Shown here in pieces: positions 17,743-25,643 of a DNA stretch of 40,837 nucleotides (within the stretch, counting starts at the first letter, position 1; every line of letters begins with the position of its first letter). The notes below the pieces were generated by a model. The model was given only the letters and a program-made list of their open reading frames with translations. It did not search any database and was not told the origin of the DNA. The stretch lies in assembly GCF_000787715.1 (NCBI RefSeq), contig NZ_BBPI01000059.1, positions 1 through 40,837 of the forward strand, in the 5' to 3' direction. This DNA is from Sphingomonas parapaucimobilis NBRC 15100. GTDB lineage: Bacteria; Pseudomonadota; Alphaproteobacteria; Sphingomonadales; Sphingomonadaceae. The translations under genes and the position numbers were made by a program.

Positions 17743-17771
17743 TTGACTAACGGAGCGCGGTCCGCTATGGG
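17743..17771 (+). promoter_or_regulatory. Promoter of rpmE
   Basis: TTGACT, 17-bp spacer, TATGGG: a close match to the sigma-70 pattern in this GC-rich background. The leader before the rpmE ATG is about 48 nt and contains GGAGCA 5 nt or so ahead of the start region. Confidence 0.6.
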
Positions 17772-17825
17772 CCGCGCCTTGAGCTTGAAGGCTGGTCGGA
17801 ACCAGCCATTTTCCGGAGCAATATC

Positions 17826-18056
17826 ATGAAGACCGATACGCATCCCGACTATCACATGATCAAGGTGCAGATGACCGACGGCACCGTGTTCGAAACCCGC
17901 TCCACCTGGGGCAAGGAAGGCGACACGATGCAGCTGGACATCGATCCGCTGGCGCACCCCGCCTGGACCGGCGGCCGCGGCACCATGCTGGACACCGGCG
18001 GTCAGGTCGCGCGCTTCAACAAGCGTTTCGGCGGCGGTCTCACGCTCCGCAAGTAA
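17826..18056 (+). CDS. rpmE: 50S ribosomal protein L31
   Basis: 76 residues. L31 bridges the two ribosomal subunits at the central protuberance. The N-terminus [10 protein letters not shown] and the C-terminal part HPAWTGG with FNKRFGG are typical of the family. No zinc-binding cysteines are present, so this is the C-minus form. Preceded by its own promoter and followed by a clear terminator, so it is a single-gene unit. Confidence 0.96.
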   Translation: MKTDTHPDYHMIKVQMTDGTVFETRSTWGKEGDTMQLDIDPLAHPAWTGGRGTMLDTGGQVARFNKRFGGGLTLRK

Positions 18057-18089
18057 TCGCTTCCGGCCTCATCGCCGGACGATCGAAGG

Positions 18090-18122
18090 ACCCGGTGCTT
18101 CCCATGAAGCGCCGGGTTTTTT
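18090..18122 (+). terminator. Rho-independent terminator of rpmE
   Basis: ACCCGGTGCTTC (18090-18101) pairs over 12 bp (one G-T wobble) with GAAGCGCCGGGT (18106-18117), loop CCAT, followed by TTTTTT. Confidence 0.92.
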
Positions 18123-18155
18123 GCGTCTATGGGAGGAAGCGAGCCGGAAATAGGT

Positions 18156-18184
18156 TTGCAGTCTGTTAACCAGCGGTGTTTAGA
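18156..18184 (+). promoter_or_regulatory. Putative promoter of the PilZ gene, possibly leaderless
   Basis: TTGCAG, 17-bp spacer, TTTAGA; the -10 box ends 8 nt before the ATG at 18193 and no Shine-Dalgarno sequence is present in between (CTGGCCCC). Confidence 0.4.
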
Positions 18185-18192
18185 CTGGCCCC

Positions 18193-18510
18193 ATGTTCGC
18201 CGCTGAATTCGAACCTGCCGAATTTGCCAATCGCCGTCGCTCCCCGCGCACGGCGACTGCGCTGGACACCGAAATGGGGCGCGGCGGGCTCGACCGAGCG
18301 CTATGCCGGGTGACGGACATTTCGATCAGCGGCGCGCGGCTTCAGACCTATACCGAATTGCGGCGCGGCCTGAAAATCTGGTTGCGCCTGCCCCATGTCG
18401 GCGAGATCGAGGCCAAGATCGTGTGGGCGTCCGACTTTGCCGCGGGGTGTCATTTCCAGACGCCATTGACGCGTGAGGCGTTCGACATACTGGCCCCGAT
18501 GACCGCCTGA
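18193..18510 (+). CDS. PilZ-domain protein, probable c-di-GMP receptor
   Basis: 105 residues, a stand-alone PilZ domain. The two ligand motifs are intact: R15-x-x-x-R19 (in NRRRSPR) and D42-x-S44-x-x-G47 (in DISISG), so cyclic di-GMP binding is likely. Such single-domain proteins pass the c-di-GMP signal to motility or exopolysaccharide systems; the partner is not in this window. sdaA follows after 24 nt on the same strand and may be co-transcribed, though a functional link is not evident. Confidence 0.85.
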   Translation: MFAAEFEPAEFANRRRSPRTATALDTEMGRGGLDRALCRVTDISISGARLQTYTELRRGLKIWLRLPHVGEIEAKIVWASDFAAGCHFQTPLTREAFDILAPMTA

Positions 18511-18534
18511 TCCGTTCCATCGGCTGGTCAGTGC

Positions 18535-19983
18535 ATGGCGAGTGCGCTAGACGAGGCAAAAGCCGTAACAATTGGAACGATCTTGACGCTCTCCGCCATT
18601 CCCGTCGGCACACCACGCAGCGAGGACAGCATCGCCGCGGTCAGCGTGACCGAGCTGTTCACGATCGGCATCGGCCCTTCCAGCTCGCACACCGTCGGTC
18701 CGATGCGCGCGGCCAAGGCGTTTGCGGTCGAGATGCTCGACACCGGCCTGGTCCCCGACCGGGTGCAGGCCGAGTTGTTCGGCTCGCTCTCGCTGACCGG
18801 ACGCGGGCACCATAGCGACAGGGCGGTGCTGCTGGGTCTGGCGGGCGAGACGCCGGAACGGGTCGACCCGGACGCCATTGATGGCTTGCTCGCAAAGATC
18901 CACGAGACGCGGCAGCTGATGCTCGACGGACGCCATGAGCTTCCGTTCGATCCCGAGCAGGATCTGCTCTTTCGGCCGGGCTTTTTGCCCGCGCATCCCA
19001 ACGGCATGGTCTTCACCGCCTTCCTGCCCGATGGCAGTTCGGTGGTCCGCCGCTTCTATTCGATCGGTGGCGGTGCGATCCGCATGGAGGGCGCCGAGCC
19101 GATGCGGAACAACCGGCGGCTGGCGCATCCCTTTGCCTCGGGCGCGGAACTGCTGGAACGCACCGGCGAAACGGGCCTTTCCATCGCCCAGATCGTCCGC
19201 GCCAACGAAGCCGCATGGCGCGAAGATGGCGACACCGACGCGTTTCTCGACCGGGTGCGCGACGCCATGTGCGCCTCGATCGAGCGGGGCTGTGCGGCGT
19301 CGGGTATCCTGCCCGGCGGGCTGAAGGTCCAGCGGCGCGCGCAGGCGATCCGGCAGAAGCTGCTCGACCGGGGACCGCGCACCGACCCCAGCCTGGTGTT
19401 CGAGTGGGTCAGTCTCTGGGCGCTGGCGGTGAATGAGGAGAATGCGGCGGGCGGCCGGGTCGTGACCGCGCCGACCAATGGCGCGGCGGGCGTGATCCCG
19501 GCGGTGCTGCGTTATTATGAGACCTTCGTCCACGGCGCGACGCGCGACGGGGTCCGCACCCTGCTGCTGACGGCGGCGGCGGTGGGGATGCTGTACAAGA
19601 AGCGCGCCTCCATCTCGGCGGCCGAAATGGGCTGTCAGGGCGAGGTCGGCGTCGCTTGCTCGATGGCGGCGGCGGGGCTGGCGGCGGCGCTGGGCGGCTC
19701 GCCCGCGCAGGTCGAGAATGCGGCCGAGATCGGCATGGAGCATAATCTGGGCCTGACCTGCGACCCGATCGGCGGCTTGGTCCAGATCCCCTGCATCGAG
19801 CGCAACACGATGGGCGCGATCAAGGCGATCAACGCGGCCTATCTGGCGCTGCACGGCGACGGCAAGCACATCGTCAGCCTGGACCAGGTGATCGAGACGA
19901 TGCGCCAGACCGGCGAGGACATGAAGTCGCAGTACAAGGAAACCAGCCTCGGCGGCCTGGCGGTCAACGTCGTCGAGTGCTGA
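18535..19983 (+). CDS. sdaA: L-serine ammonia-lyase (L-serine dehydratase), single chain
   Basis: 482 residues. Iron-sulfur enzyme that deaminates L-serine to pyruvate and ammonia. The beta-type domain begins with [20 protein letters not shown] and the alpha-type catalytic domain follows. Three cysteines placed for a [4Fe-4S] cluster are C367, C409 and C420 (spacings 42 and 11, as in the structurally known single-chain enzyme of Legionella); a fourth at C375 is extra. The first 35 residues before the conserved start are unusual and the ribosome site at the ATG is weak, so the true start may lie further in. The stop codon directly touches that of the ThuA-like gene on the other strand. Confidence 0.93.
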   Translation: MASALDEAKAVTIGTILTLSAIPVGTPRSEDSIAAVSVTELFTIGIGPSSSHTVGPMRAAKAFAVEMLDTGLVPDRVQAELFGSLSLTGRGHHSDRAVLLGLAGETPERVDPDAIDGLLAKIHETRQLMLDGRHELPFDPEQDLLFRPGFLPAHPNGMVFTAFLPDGSSVVRRFYSIGGGAIRMEGAEPMRNNRRLAHPFASGAELLERTGETGLSIAQIVRANEAAWREDGDTDAFLDRVRDAMCASIERGCAASGILPGGLKVQRRAQAIRQKLLDRGPRTDPSLVFEWVSLWALAVNEENAAGGRVVTAPTNGAAGVIPAVLRYYETFVHGATRDGVRTLLLTAAAVGMLYKKRASISAAEMGCQGEVGVACSMAAAGLAAALGGSPAQVENAAEIGMEHNLGLTCDPIGGLVQIPCIERNTMGAIKAINAAYLALHGDGKHIVSLDQVIETMRQTGEDMKSQYKETSLGGLAVNVVEC

Positions 19984-20784
19984 TCACTTTCCCGCTGCCC
20001 AGCGTACCGCGTTGGTCAGGATGCGGCGGTAATTGGGATCGTCATACAGCTGCGGCTCATGCCCCAGCGCGGAGTAGAAGACCCGGCCCTTGCTGCGTGG
20101 GTTGATCCACATGACGGGATGCGCCGCGCCCATGCGCAGCGTCTCGCCAGGGCGATAGCTGGCTTCGTCCACCTGCGCCAGGATGGTCATGCCGCGCGTC
20201 GCGGGGTTGCTGTCGAAGCTGTACCATTCGTCGCGGGGCGTCCACGGCGTCTTGACCCCGGCCATGATCGGATGGCGGGGCTGCACGATCTCCATACGGG
20301 CGGGCTGGATATGGTCTTCGCCATTCGGATGGCCGGTGAAGGTCGTGCCGATGATCGTCTCGACATACCAGGGGGCCTTGTGGCTGTTGTCGCCTGCCGC
20401 ATGAAGCGCCACCACGCCCCCACCGCGCGCGACGAAGCGGGCGAAGGCGGCCTGCTGCTCGGGTGACAGGAAATCGCCGCTGGCGCTGTTGAGGACCACG
20501 ACCGAGAAACGGGAAAGCTGGTCGTCGTTGAAGACGGCGGCGTTTTCGGTGGTGAAGCTGGGGTGGTGCAGGCCCTTGGCGATGTCGGCCAAGACCGCGT
20601 TGGAATGCGGGATATGCTCGAAATGCCGCCAGCCGTTGGTCTTGGAGACGATCAGCACGCCGCGCGGCAATCCGGCGGGCAAGGTGGGAGCGATGCTGTC
20701 GACCACCTTGGGCGGCAGATGCGGGTCGGACGGTGCCTGCGCCACCGCGACCAGCGCCATCATCATCAGCGTTTTCAACATCAT
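19984..20784 (-). CDS. Secreted ThuA-like domain protein
   Basis: 266 residues from the ATG at 20784 (or 265 from 20781; GGGAG lies 4 or 7 nt upstream). A short hydrophobic signal peptide (MMLKTLMMMALVAVAQA) points to export. The rest is one ThuA-like domain of the class I glutamine amidotransferase-like fold: VLIVSKTNGWRHFEHIP, GGGVVALHAAGD, the DEWYSF block and WINPRSKGRVFYSALGH. Proteins of this family occur in sugar or polysaccharide use loci, often secreted, with no settled reaction. It stands alone here; the upstream gap holds a family A repeat. Confidence 0.82.
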   Translation of the reverse strand: MMLKTLMMMALVAVAQAPSDPHLPPKVVDSIAPTLPAGLPRGVLIVSKTNGWRHFEHIPHSNAVLADIAKGLHHPSFTTENAAVFNDDQLSRFSVVVLNSASGDFLSPEQQAAFARFVARGGGVVALHAAGDNSHKAPWYVETIIGTTFTGHPNGEDHIQPARMEIVQPRHPIMAGVKTPWTPRDEWYSFDSNPATRGMTILAQVDEASYRPGETLRMGAAHPVMWINPRSKGRVFYSALGHEPQLYDDPNYRRILTNAVRWAAGK

Positions 20785-20810
20785 CCGTCTCCCTTTTCGG
20801 GGAGCGTAGC

Positions 20811-20942
20811 AAATCCTCCCCGGCACGGGGAGGGGGACCATGCGCAGCATGGTGGAGGGGGCTTTCCACCGGGGACATCTCTTGCGGAAGCCCCCCTCCG
20901 TCAGCGCTGGAGCGCTGCCACCTCCCCGAATCGGGGAGGATT
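20811..20942. repeat. Intergenic palindromic repeat, family A
   Basis: Begins AAATCCTCCCC and ends GGGGAGGATTG, inner arms CATGGTGGAGGGGG and CCCCCCTCCG. Same build as 8136-8270. It fills nearly all of the 163-nt gap between the ThuA gene and the end of the efflux operon. Confidence 0.65.
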
Positions 20943-20947
20943 GTTCA

Positions 20948-22507
20948 TCAATCCGCCGCGATCGGGCCGTCATGCGGCTTGGGCCGCCGGGTGAACCAGG
21001 TCAGTGCGGCCAGCACGATGCACAGCCAGGCCGACACATAGAAGATGTCGGTCGAGGCGAGCAGATAGGCCTGCCCCACCATCTGCCGCGTCACGGCGGC
21101 GGCGGCCTGTACGTCGGTGAAGCCCAGATGACCCAGGCCGTTCTTCGCCATCTGCCATACCGGGCCTTGGCCGATCGCCTCGGACAGATGCGCCTGGTGC
21201 ATCGCTTCGCGTCGATCCCACATGGTCGTGGTCAGCGAGGCGGCGAAGCTGCCCGCCGTGATGCGCGCGAAGTTGGAGATGCCGGTCGCCGACGGAATCC
21301 GCGCCTGCGGCACGCCGTCCAGGGCGATGGTCAGCATGGCGAGGAAGAAGGTGCTCATCGCGATGCCCTGCACCATCAGCGGCAGCACGAAGTCGCTGAA
21401 GCTCGCCTGCGTGTTCAGCCCCGAGCGCATCCAGTAGGAGACGCCGAAAGCAGCAAAGGCGATGGTCGCCATGATCCGCGCATCGACCTTGCCCGACAGG
21501 CGCGCGACGACGGGGGTCAGCACCACCGCCACCGCCCCGCTGGGCGCGGCGACGAGGCCCGCCCAGGTCGCGGTATAGCCCAGCTGCGTCTGGAGCCAGA
21601 GCGGCAGCAGCAGCGTGTTGGCGAAGAACACGGCATAGCCGAGACAAAAGGCCAGCGTCCCGATGCTGAAATTGCGCCCCTTGAACAGCGACAGGTCGAC
21701 CGCCGGATTGGCGTCGGTCAGCTCCCAGATCAGCCAGGCGATGAAGCCGACGATCGCGATCACCGTCATGACGACGATCCGGGTCGAATGGAACCAGTCG
21801 TCATTCTTGCCCAAGTCCAGCATCATCTGAAGCGCGCCGACCCAGACGACCAGCATGATAAGGCCCACCTTGTCGATCGGCAGGTTGCGCGTCGGCGTCT
21901 CGCGGCTCGACAGCCCGCGCCAGCACACGCCCGCACAGAACAGGCCGACGGGGACGTTGATGAGGAAGATCCAGCTCCAGTGATAATTGTCGGAGATGTA
22001 TCCGCCCAGGATCGGCCCCATGATCGGCGCGACCAGCGTCGTCATCGACCAGATGCCGAGCGCGGTCGACCGCTTCTGCGGCGGGAAGATCGAGATCAGC
22101 AGCGCCTGGCTGCCGGGGATCATCGGCCCCGACACCGCGCCCTGAAGGATGCGGAAGCCGATCAGCGAGGACAGGTTCCACGCGATGCCGCACAGGAAGG
22201 ACGCGATGGTGAACAGGAAGACCGAGACGCAGAAGGTCCGCACCACCCCGAACTTGCCCATCAGCCAGCCGGTCAGCGGCACCGCCACGCCGTTCGCGAC
22301 GGCAAAGGCGGTGACGACCCAGGTCGAGTTGTCCGAGCTGACGCCCAGATTGCCCGCGATGGTGGGCAGCGAGACGTTGGCGATGGTCGAATCGAGCACC
22401 TGCATGAAGGTGCCCAGCGCCAGCGCGAAGGCGACGAGCGCCAGCGCCGGGCCTTTCAGCGGGGCGGGGCCTTGTCCCGCACCCGCCTGAGCGGGAGCCC
22501 CGGCCAT
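20948..22507 (-). CDS. DHA2-family MFS drug:proton antiporter (EmrB type)
   Basis: 519 residues with about 14 hydrophobic helices, the DHA2 pattern. Motifs of the family: FMQVLDSTIANVSLPTIAG in helix 1 and GWLMGKFGVVR (motif A) after helix 2, and motif C-like GPILGGYISD near helix 5. Pumps hydrophobic toxicants out of the inner membrane using protons, working with the adaptor and outer-membrane channel encoded just upstream. Starts with a TGATG overlap with the adaptor gene. Substrate unknown. Confidence 0.93.
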   Translation of the reverse strand: MAGAPAQAGAGQGPAPLKGPALALVAFALALGTFMQVLDSTIANVSLPTIAGNLGVSSDNSTWVVTAFAVANGVAVPLTGWLMGKFGVVRTFCVSVFLFTIASFLCGIAWNLSSLIGFRILQGAVSGPMIPGSQALLISIFPPQKRSTALGIWSMTTLVAPIMGPILGGYISDNYHWSWIFLINVPVGLFCAGVCWRGLSSRETPTRNLPIDKVGLIMLVVWVGALQMMLDLGKNDDWFHSTRIVVMTVIAIVGFIAWLIWELTDANPAVDLSLFKGRNFSIGTLAFCLGYAVFFANTLLLPLWLQTQLGYTATWAGLVAAPSGAVAVVLTPVVARLSGKVDARIMATIAFAAFGVSYWMRSGLNTQASFSDFVLPLMVQGIAMSTFFLAMLTIALDGVPQARIPSATGISNFARITAGSFAASLTTTMWDRREAMHQAHLSEAIGQGPVWQMAKNGLGHLGFTDVQAAAAVTRQMVGQAYLLASTDIFYVSAWLCIVLAALTWFTRRPKPHDGPIAAD

Positions 22508-23688
22508 CAGCGATTGGCCGCGATGATCTGTGCGATGCGCGCCTCGATCGCCGGGTCCTTGCCATCGGTGCCGCGGGTGCTGTCCACCTGGGTCGCGGCG
22601 GAGCCGATGCGCGGCCCGCGCTGGTCGGCGGTATCGACCGTCACGGTCGCCGACAGGCCGACCCGCAGGGGATTCTGGCGCAGCTCATTGGCGTTCAGCC
22701 CGATGCGCACCGGCACGCGCTGGACGATCTTGATCCAGTTGCCGCTGGCGTTCTGCGGCGGCAGCAGTGCGAAGGCGTTGCCGCTGCCCGCACCCAGGCC
22801 GATGACCTTGCCGTGATAGACGGTCTTGCCGCCATAGATGTCGGCAGTGATCGTCGCGGGCTGGCCGATGCGCAGGTCCTTGAGCTGGGTCTCGCGGAAA
22901 TTGGCATCGACCCACAGCCGGTCGAGCGGCACCACCGCCATCAACGGCGTGCCCGCCGCGACCTGCTGCCCGACCTGTACCGTGCGCTGGGCGACGACGC
23001 CGCTGATCGGCGCGACGACGTGCATATGGCTGCGCGTGATGGCGGCGCGGCGATAGGCGGCGATGGCGGCCATCACGGCAGGGTTGGTGTCGACATCGGT
23101 ACCCTGCACGGCGGTCCGCGCCTGCGCCGCCTGGGCGCGGGCAAGGGCGAGGTTTGCATTGGCGACCTTCACCGCATCGGCGGCGTGGGACAGTTCCTCG
23201 CCCGACACCGCACCCTCGGCCGCGGCGCCCTGACGGCGGGCATAGTCGGCGCGGGCGCGGGTCAGTTCGGCCTGGGCCTGGACGATGGCGGCGCTGCTCT
23301 GGTTGACCTTGGTGAAGTCGGCGCGAGTCGCGCGCACCGCACGCGCCAGCTCGGCGGCGGCGGAGGCCAGGCCGACATCGGCGGTCGCCGGATCGAGGTC
23401 GATCAGCGGCTGGCCCGCCTTCACCGTCTGGGTGTTGTCGGCATGGATGGCCAGTACCTGCCCCGGATCGCGCGCGGTGATCGCCACCACGTCACCCGCG
23501 ACATAGGCGTCGTCGGTTTCTTCCTCGGGCTTGGCGAGCAGGAAGTGGAACACTGCCCAGACGATCGCGGCGAGGACGACGACGATCGCCAGGATGGTCA
23601 GGCCCATGCGGCGGGCCTTGGGCTTGCCGCCGCTCGGGGCTTGCGTCGTGGGAGCGGCGGGGGAGGGGGCGGCTTCGGTGTCGCTCAT
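22507..23688 (-). CDS. HlyD/EmrA-family periplasmic adaptor subunit
   Basis: 393 residues. A proline- and alanine-rich cytoplasmic lead of about 28 residues, one TM helix (LTILAIVVVLAAIVWAVFHFLL), then a biotinyl-lipoyl-like domain, a long Ala/Gln-rich coiled-coil hairpin (about 105-215) and a beta-barrel part with PISGVVAQRTVQVGQQVAAG. Links the MFS pump to the outer-membrane channel. ATGA overlap with the upstream nodT-type gene and TGATG overlap with the pump gene show tight coupling. Confidence 0.93.
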   Translation of the reverse strand: MSDTEAAPSPAAPTTQAPSGGKPKARRMGLTILAIVVVLAAIVWAVFHFLLAKPEEETDDAYVAGDVVAITARDPGQVLAIHADNTQTVKAGQPLIDLDPATADVGLASAAAELARAVRATRADFTKVNQSSAAIVQAQAELTRARADYARRQGAAAEGAVSGEELSHAADAVKVANANLALARAQAAQARTAVQGTDVDTNPAVMAAIAAYRRAAITRSHMHVVAPISGVVAQRTVQVGQQVAAGTPLMAVVPLDRLWVDANFRETQLKDLRIGQPATITADIYGGKTVYHGKVIGLGAGSGNAFALLPPQNASGNWIKIVQRVPVRIGLNANELRQNPLRVGLSATVTVDTADQRGPRIGSAATQVDSTRGTDGKDPAIEARIAQIIAANR

Positions 23689-25088
23689 TGCGTGATACCC
23701 TGCGAAGAAGAAGAGAAACCGCCCCCAAGGGCGACGGCCAGCGCGATACGCGCCTGGACCGCGTCGGCGGCGAGATTGGCGTCGGCCTGATCCGACTCCA
23801 GCTGGCGGATGTCGGGATCGATCAGGCCGAGTTGCGATTGCAGCCCGCTCGACACGCGGATCGCGTTCAGGCGGCGGGTTTCTGACAGGCCGCGAGTCAC
23901 CTCGGCCTGGCGTGCTCGCTCCGTGGCGATGGTGCGGCTGCGCGTGACCGCATCGGCCGCCTCACGTACCGCGCCGACGACGCGGTTGTTATAGTCGGCG
24001 GTTGCCAGATCGAGCGCGGCGGTCGCCCCCGCCAGCCCGGCGCGCAGCCGTCCGCTGTCGAAGATCGGCAGATGGATCGCCGGACCCGCCGCCGCCGCTC
24101 CCGCATCGGCGGTGAACAGATTGCCGAGGCCCACCGCCTGGAAACCGGCCAGCGCGGTCAGGTTGATATTGGGCAGGAACGCCTTTCGCGCGACCTCCTG
24201 CCCCTTGCCCGCGGCATCGATCCGGGCGAGCGCGGCGGCGATGTCGGGCCGCCGTGACAGCAGGTCGGCGGGCACGGTCGCGGGGATGGGCAGCGCGGCA
24301 TCGAAGGCGAGCTTCGTCGGTGCGATGGTCGCGGGATAATCCAGCCCTCGCCCGGCCAGCGCCGCCAGCGCATTGCGCGACAGCGCTGCCTGCGTCTCGG
24401 CCCGCGCCAAGGCGACCCGCGCCTGGGCGAGCAGCGTCTGTGCGCCCGACGCGTCGATCTGGCTGGCCAGCTGGTGCCGTATGCGTGTCTGTATCAGACC
24501 CAGCGAGCGGGTGCGGGTCGCGATGGTCTGGCGTGCGATCGCAGCCTGCCGTTCGGCCCGGGCCAGTTCGACATAGGTCTGCGCGACCGAACCTGCCAGC
24601 GCGAGGCGCGCCGCCGTCACGTCCAGCGCCGCCGCGCGGGTCGAGGCGCGGGCGGCCTCGATCGCGGCGGCCTGTCGCCCGAACAGGTCGATGGTCCAGT
24701 TCAGATTGGCCTGCGCCTGGCCCAGCCACTGGGTCGTGCCCGCATAGGGCGGCGGGATGATGTAGCGGCCCGACAGCCGGTTATATTGTTCCTGCGCGTC
24801 CAGCGTCACCGAAGGGCCGTCATCGGCGCGGCGTGTGGCCAATACCGACTCCGCCTGCCGCAAGCGCGCCAGCGCGATGCCGAGCGAGGGATTGCCGCTC
24901 AGTGCGTCGCCGATGATCCGGTCGAGCTGCGCATCGCCCAAGCCCCGCCACCAGTCGGCGGCGACCAGCGGGGCCTGCGCATCGGCCAGACCCAATTTCT
25001 CGGGTGGGGTGGCCGTGATGGCGGGATGCGCCTGAGGCACGGAACAGCCCGCCAACAGCAACCCGGTCAGAAAGGCGAAGCGCTTCAT
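23685..25088 (-). CDS. NodT-family outer membrane efflux lipoprotein (TolC-like)
   Basis: 467 residues. Lipoprotein signal with lipobox LAGC (Cys15). Two repeats of the outer-membrane efflux domain, rich in long amphipathic helices, form one third of a trimeric tunnel. The block ADWWRGLGDAQLDRII and the repeated NPSLGIALARLRQAES are typical. Lies between marR and the adaptor gene with 4-nt overlaps at both ends, completing a three-part efflux system. Confidence 0.93.
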   Translation of the reverse strand: MKRFAFLTGLLLAGCSVPQAHPAITATPPEKLGLADAQAPLVAADWWRGLGDAQLDRIIGDALSGNPSLGIALARLRQAESVLATRRADDGPSVTLDAQEQYNRLSGRYIIPPPYAGTTQWLGQAQANLNWTIDLFGRQAAAIEAARASTRAAALDVTAARLALAGSVAQTYVELARAERQAAIARQTIATRTRSLGLIQTRIRHQLASQIDASGAQTLLAQARVALARAETQAALSRNALAALAGRGLDYPATIAPTKLAFDAALPIPATVPADLLSRRPDIAAALARIDAAGKGQEVARKAFLPNINLTALAGFQAVGLGNLFTADAGAAAAGPAIHLPIFDSGRLRAGLAGATAALDLATADYNNRVVGAVREAADAVTRSRTIATERARQAEVTRGLSETRRLNAIRVSSGLQSQLGLIDPDIRQLESDQADANLAADAVQARIALAVALGGGFSSSSQGITQ

Positions 25089-25537
25089 GCCACCGTCTCC
25101 AGCTTGTTACGCAGGCGCAGCAGGTCGCCGACGAAGCGTTCGATCTCCTCGGGCGACCAGTCGGCCAGCCACTCGTTCCACTGCGCGACGACCTTGACCT
25201 TGCACCGCGCGGTGACTTCGCGCCCCGCCTCGGTCAGCGACAGGCGCACGACACGGCGATCCTCGGTACAGCGGCAGCGTTCGATCAGGCCGCGCTCCTC
25301 CAGCGTGTCGACGATCCGCGTCGTCGCGCCGGTATCATGGCACAGGTGGCGTGCCAGCTCGGCCGCCGTGCCGCCCACGCCATGGTGCAGCGCCATCAGC
25401 GCGCTCCATTGGACATGGGTGACTTCTTCATCGGCGAAGACCGGCTCCAGGCCGATGCGGGCAAGCTGATACACGCGCTTGGTCAGATACCCGACCGAGC
25501 GTTCGGGGTCGAAGGGATCAGGCGTAGGGAATGTCAT
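25085..25537 (-). CDS. MarR-family transcriptional regulator
   Basis: 150 residues. Winged-helix domain in the middle: AELARHLCHDTGATTRIVDT is the recognition helix region and ERCRCTEDRRVVRLSLTEAG the wing with the DRR motif. First gene of the efflux operon; such regulators usually repress their own operon until a small-molecule ligand is bound. The ATG at 25537 is chosen by family length; the frame is open upstream through the operator and the end of the GH9 gene. No Shine-Dalgarno sequence is seen. A long palindrome covering the promoter (25542-25568) is the likely binding site. Confidence 0.9.
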   Translation of the reverse strand: MTFPTPDPFDPERSVGYLTKRVYQLARIGLEPVFADEEVTHVQWSALMALHHGVGGTAAELARHLCHDTGATTRIVDTLEERGLIERCRCTEDRRVVRLSLTEAGREVTARCKVKVVAQWNEWLADWSPEEIERFVGDLLRLRNKLETVA

Positions 25538-25541
25538 ATCG

Positions 25542-25568
25542 CTGCCATGGCAATGATTGCCTTGGCAG
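25542..25568 (-). promoter_or_regulatory. Candidate MarR operator over the efflux-operon promoter
   Basis: 27-bp palindrome: arms CTGCCATGGCAAT and ATTGCCTTGGCAG about a central G, one mismatch per 13-nt arm. Reading left, a TTGACT -35 box (25572-25567) overlaps its edge and, 17 bp on, a weak CATGGC -10 (25549-25544) lies inside it, 6 nt before the marR ATG. Bound protein would block the promoter. Confidence 0.6.
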
Positions 25569-25606
25569 TCAATTGTCGTTGCGAAGATGACATGAAATTC
25601 ATCTGA

Positions 25607-25636
25607 TGCGGGGCAGGCCGATCCGCCCGCCCCGCA
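25607..25636 (-). terminator. Stem-loop after the GH9 gene, possible terminator
   Basis: TGCGGGGC (25636-25629, minus strand) pairs perfectly with GCCCCGCA (25614-25607) around a 14-nt loop, 8 nt past the GH9 stop. No T-run follows in the minus direction, so termination is only likely. Confidence 0.45.
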
Positions 25637-25643
25637 AAAGGCT

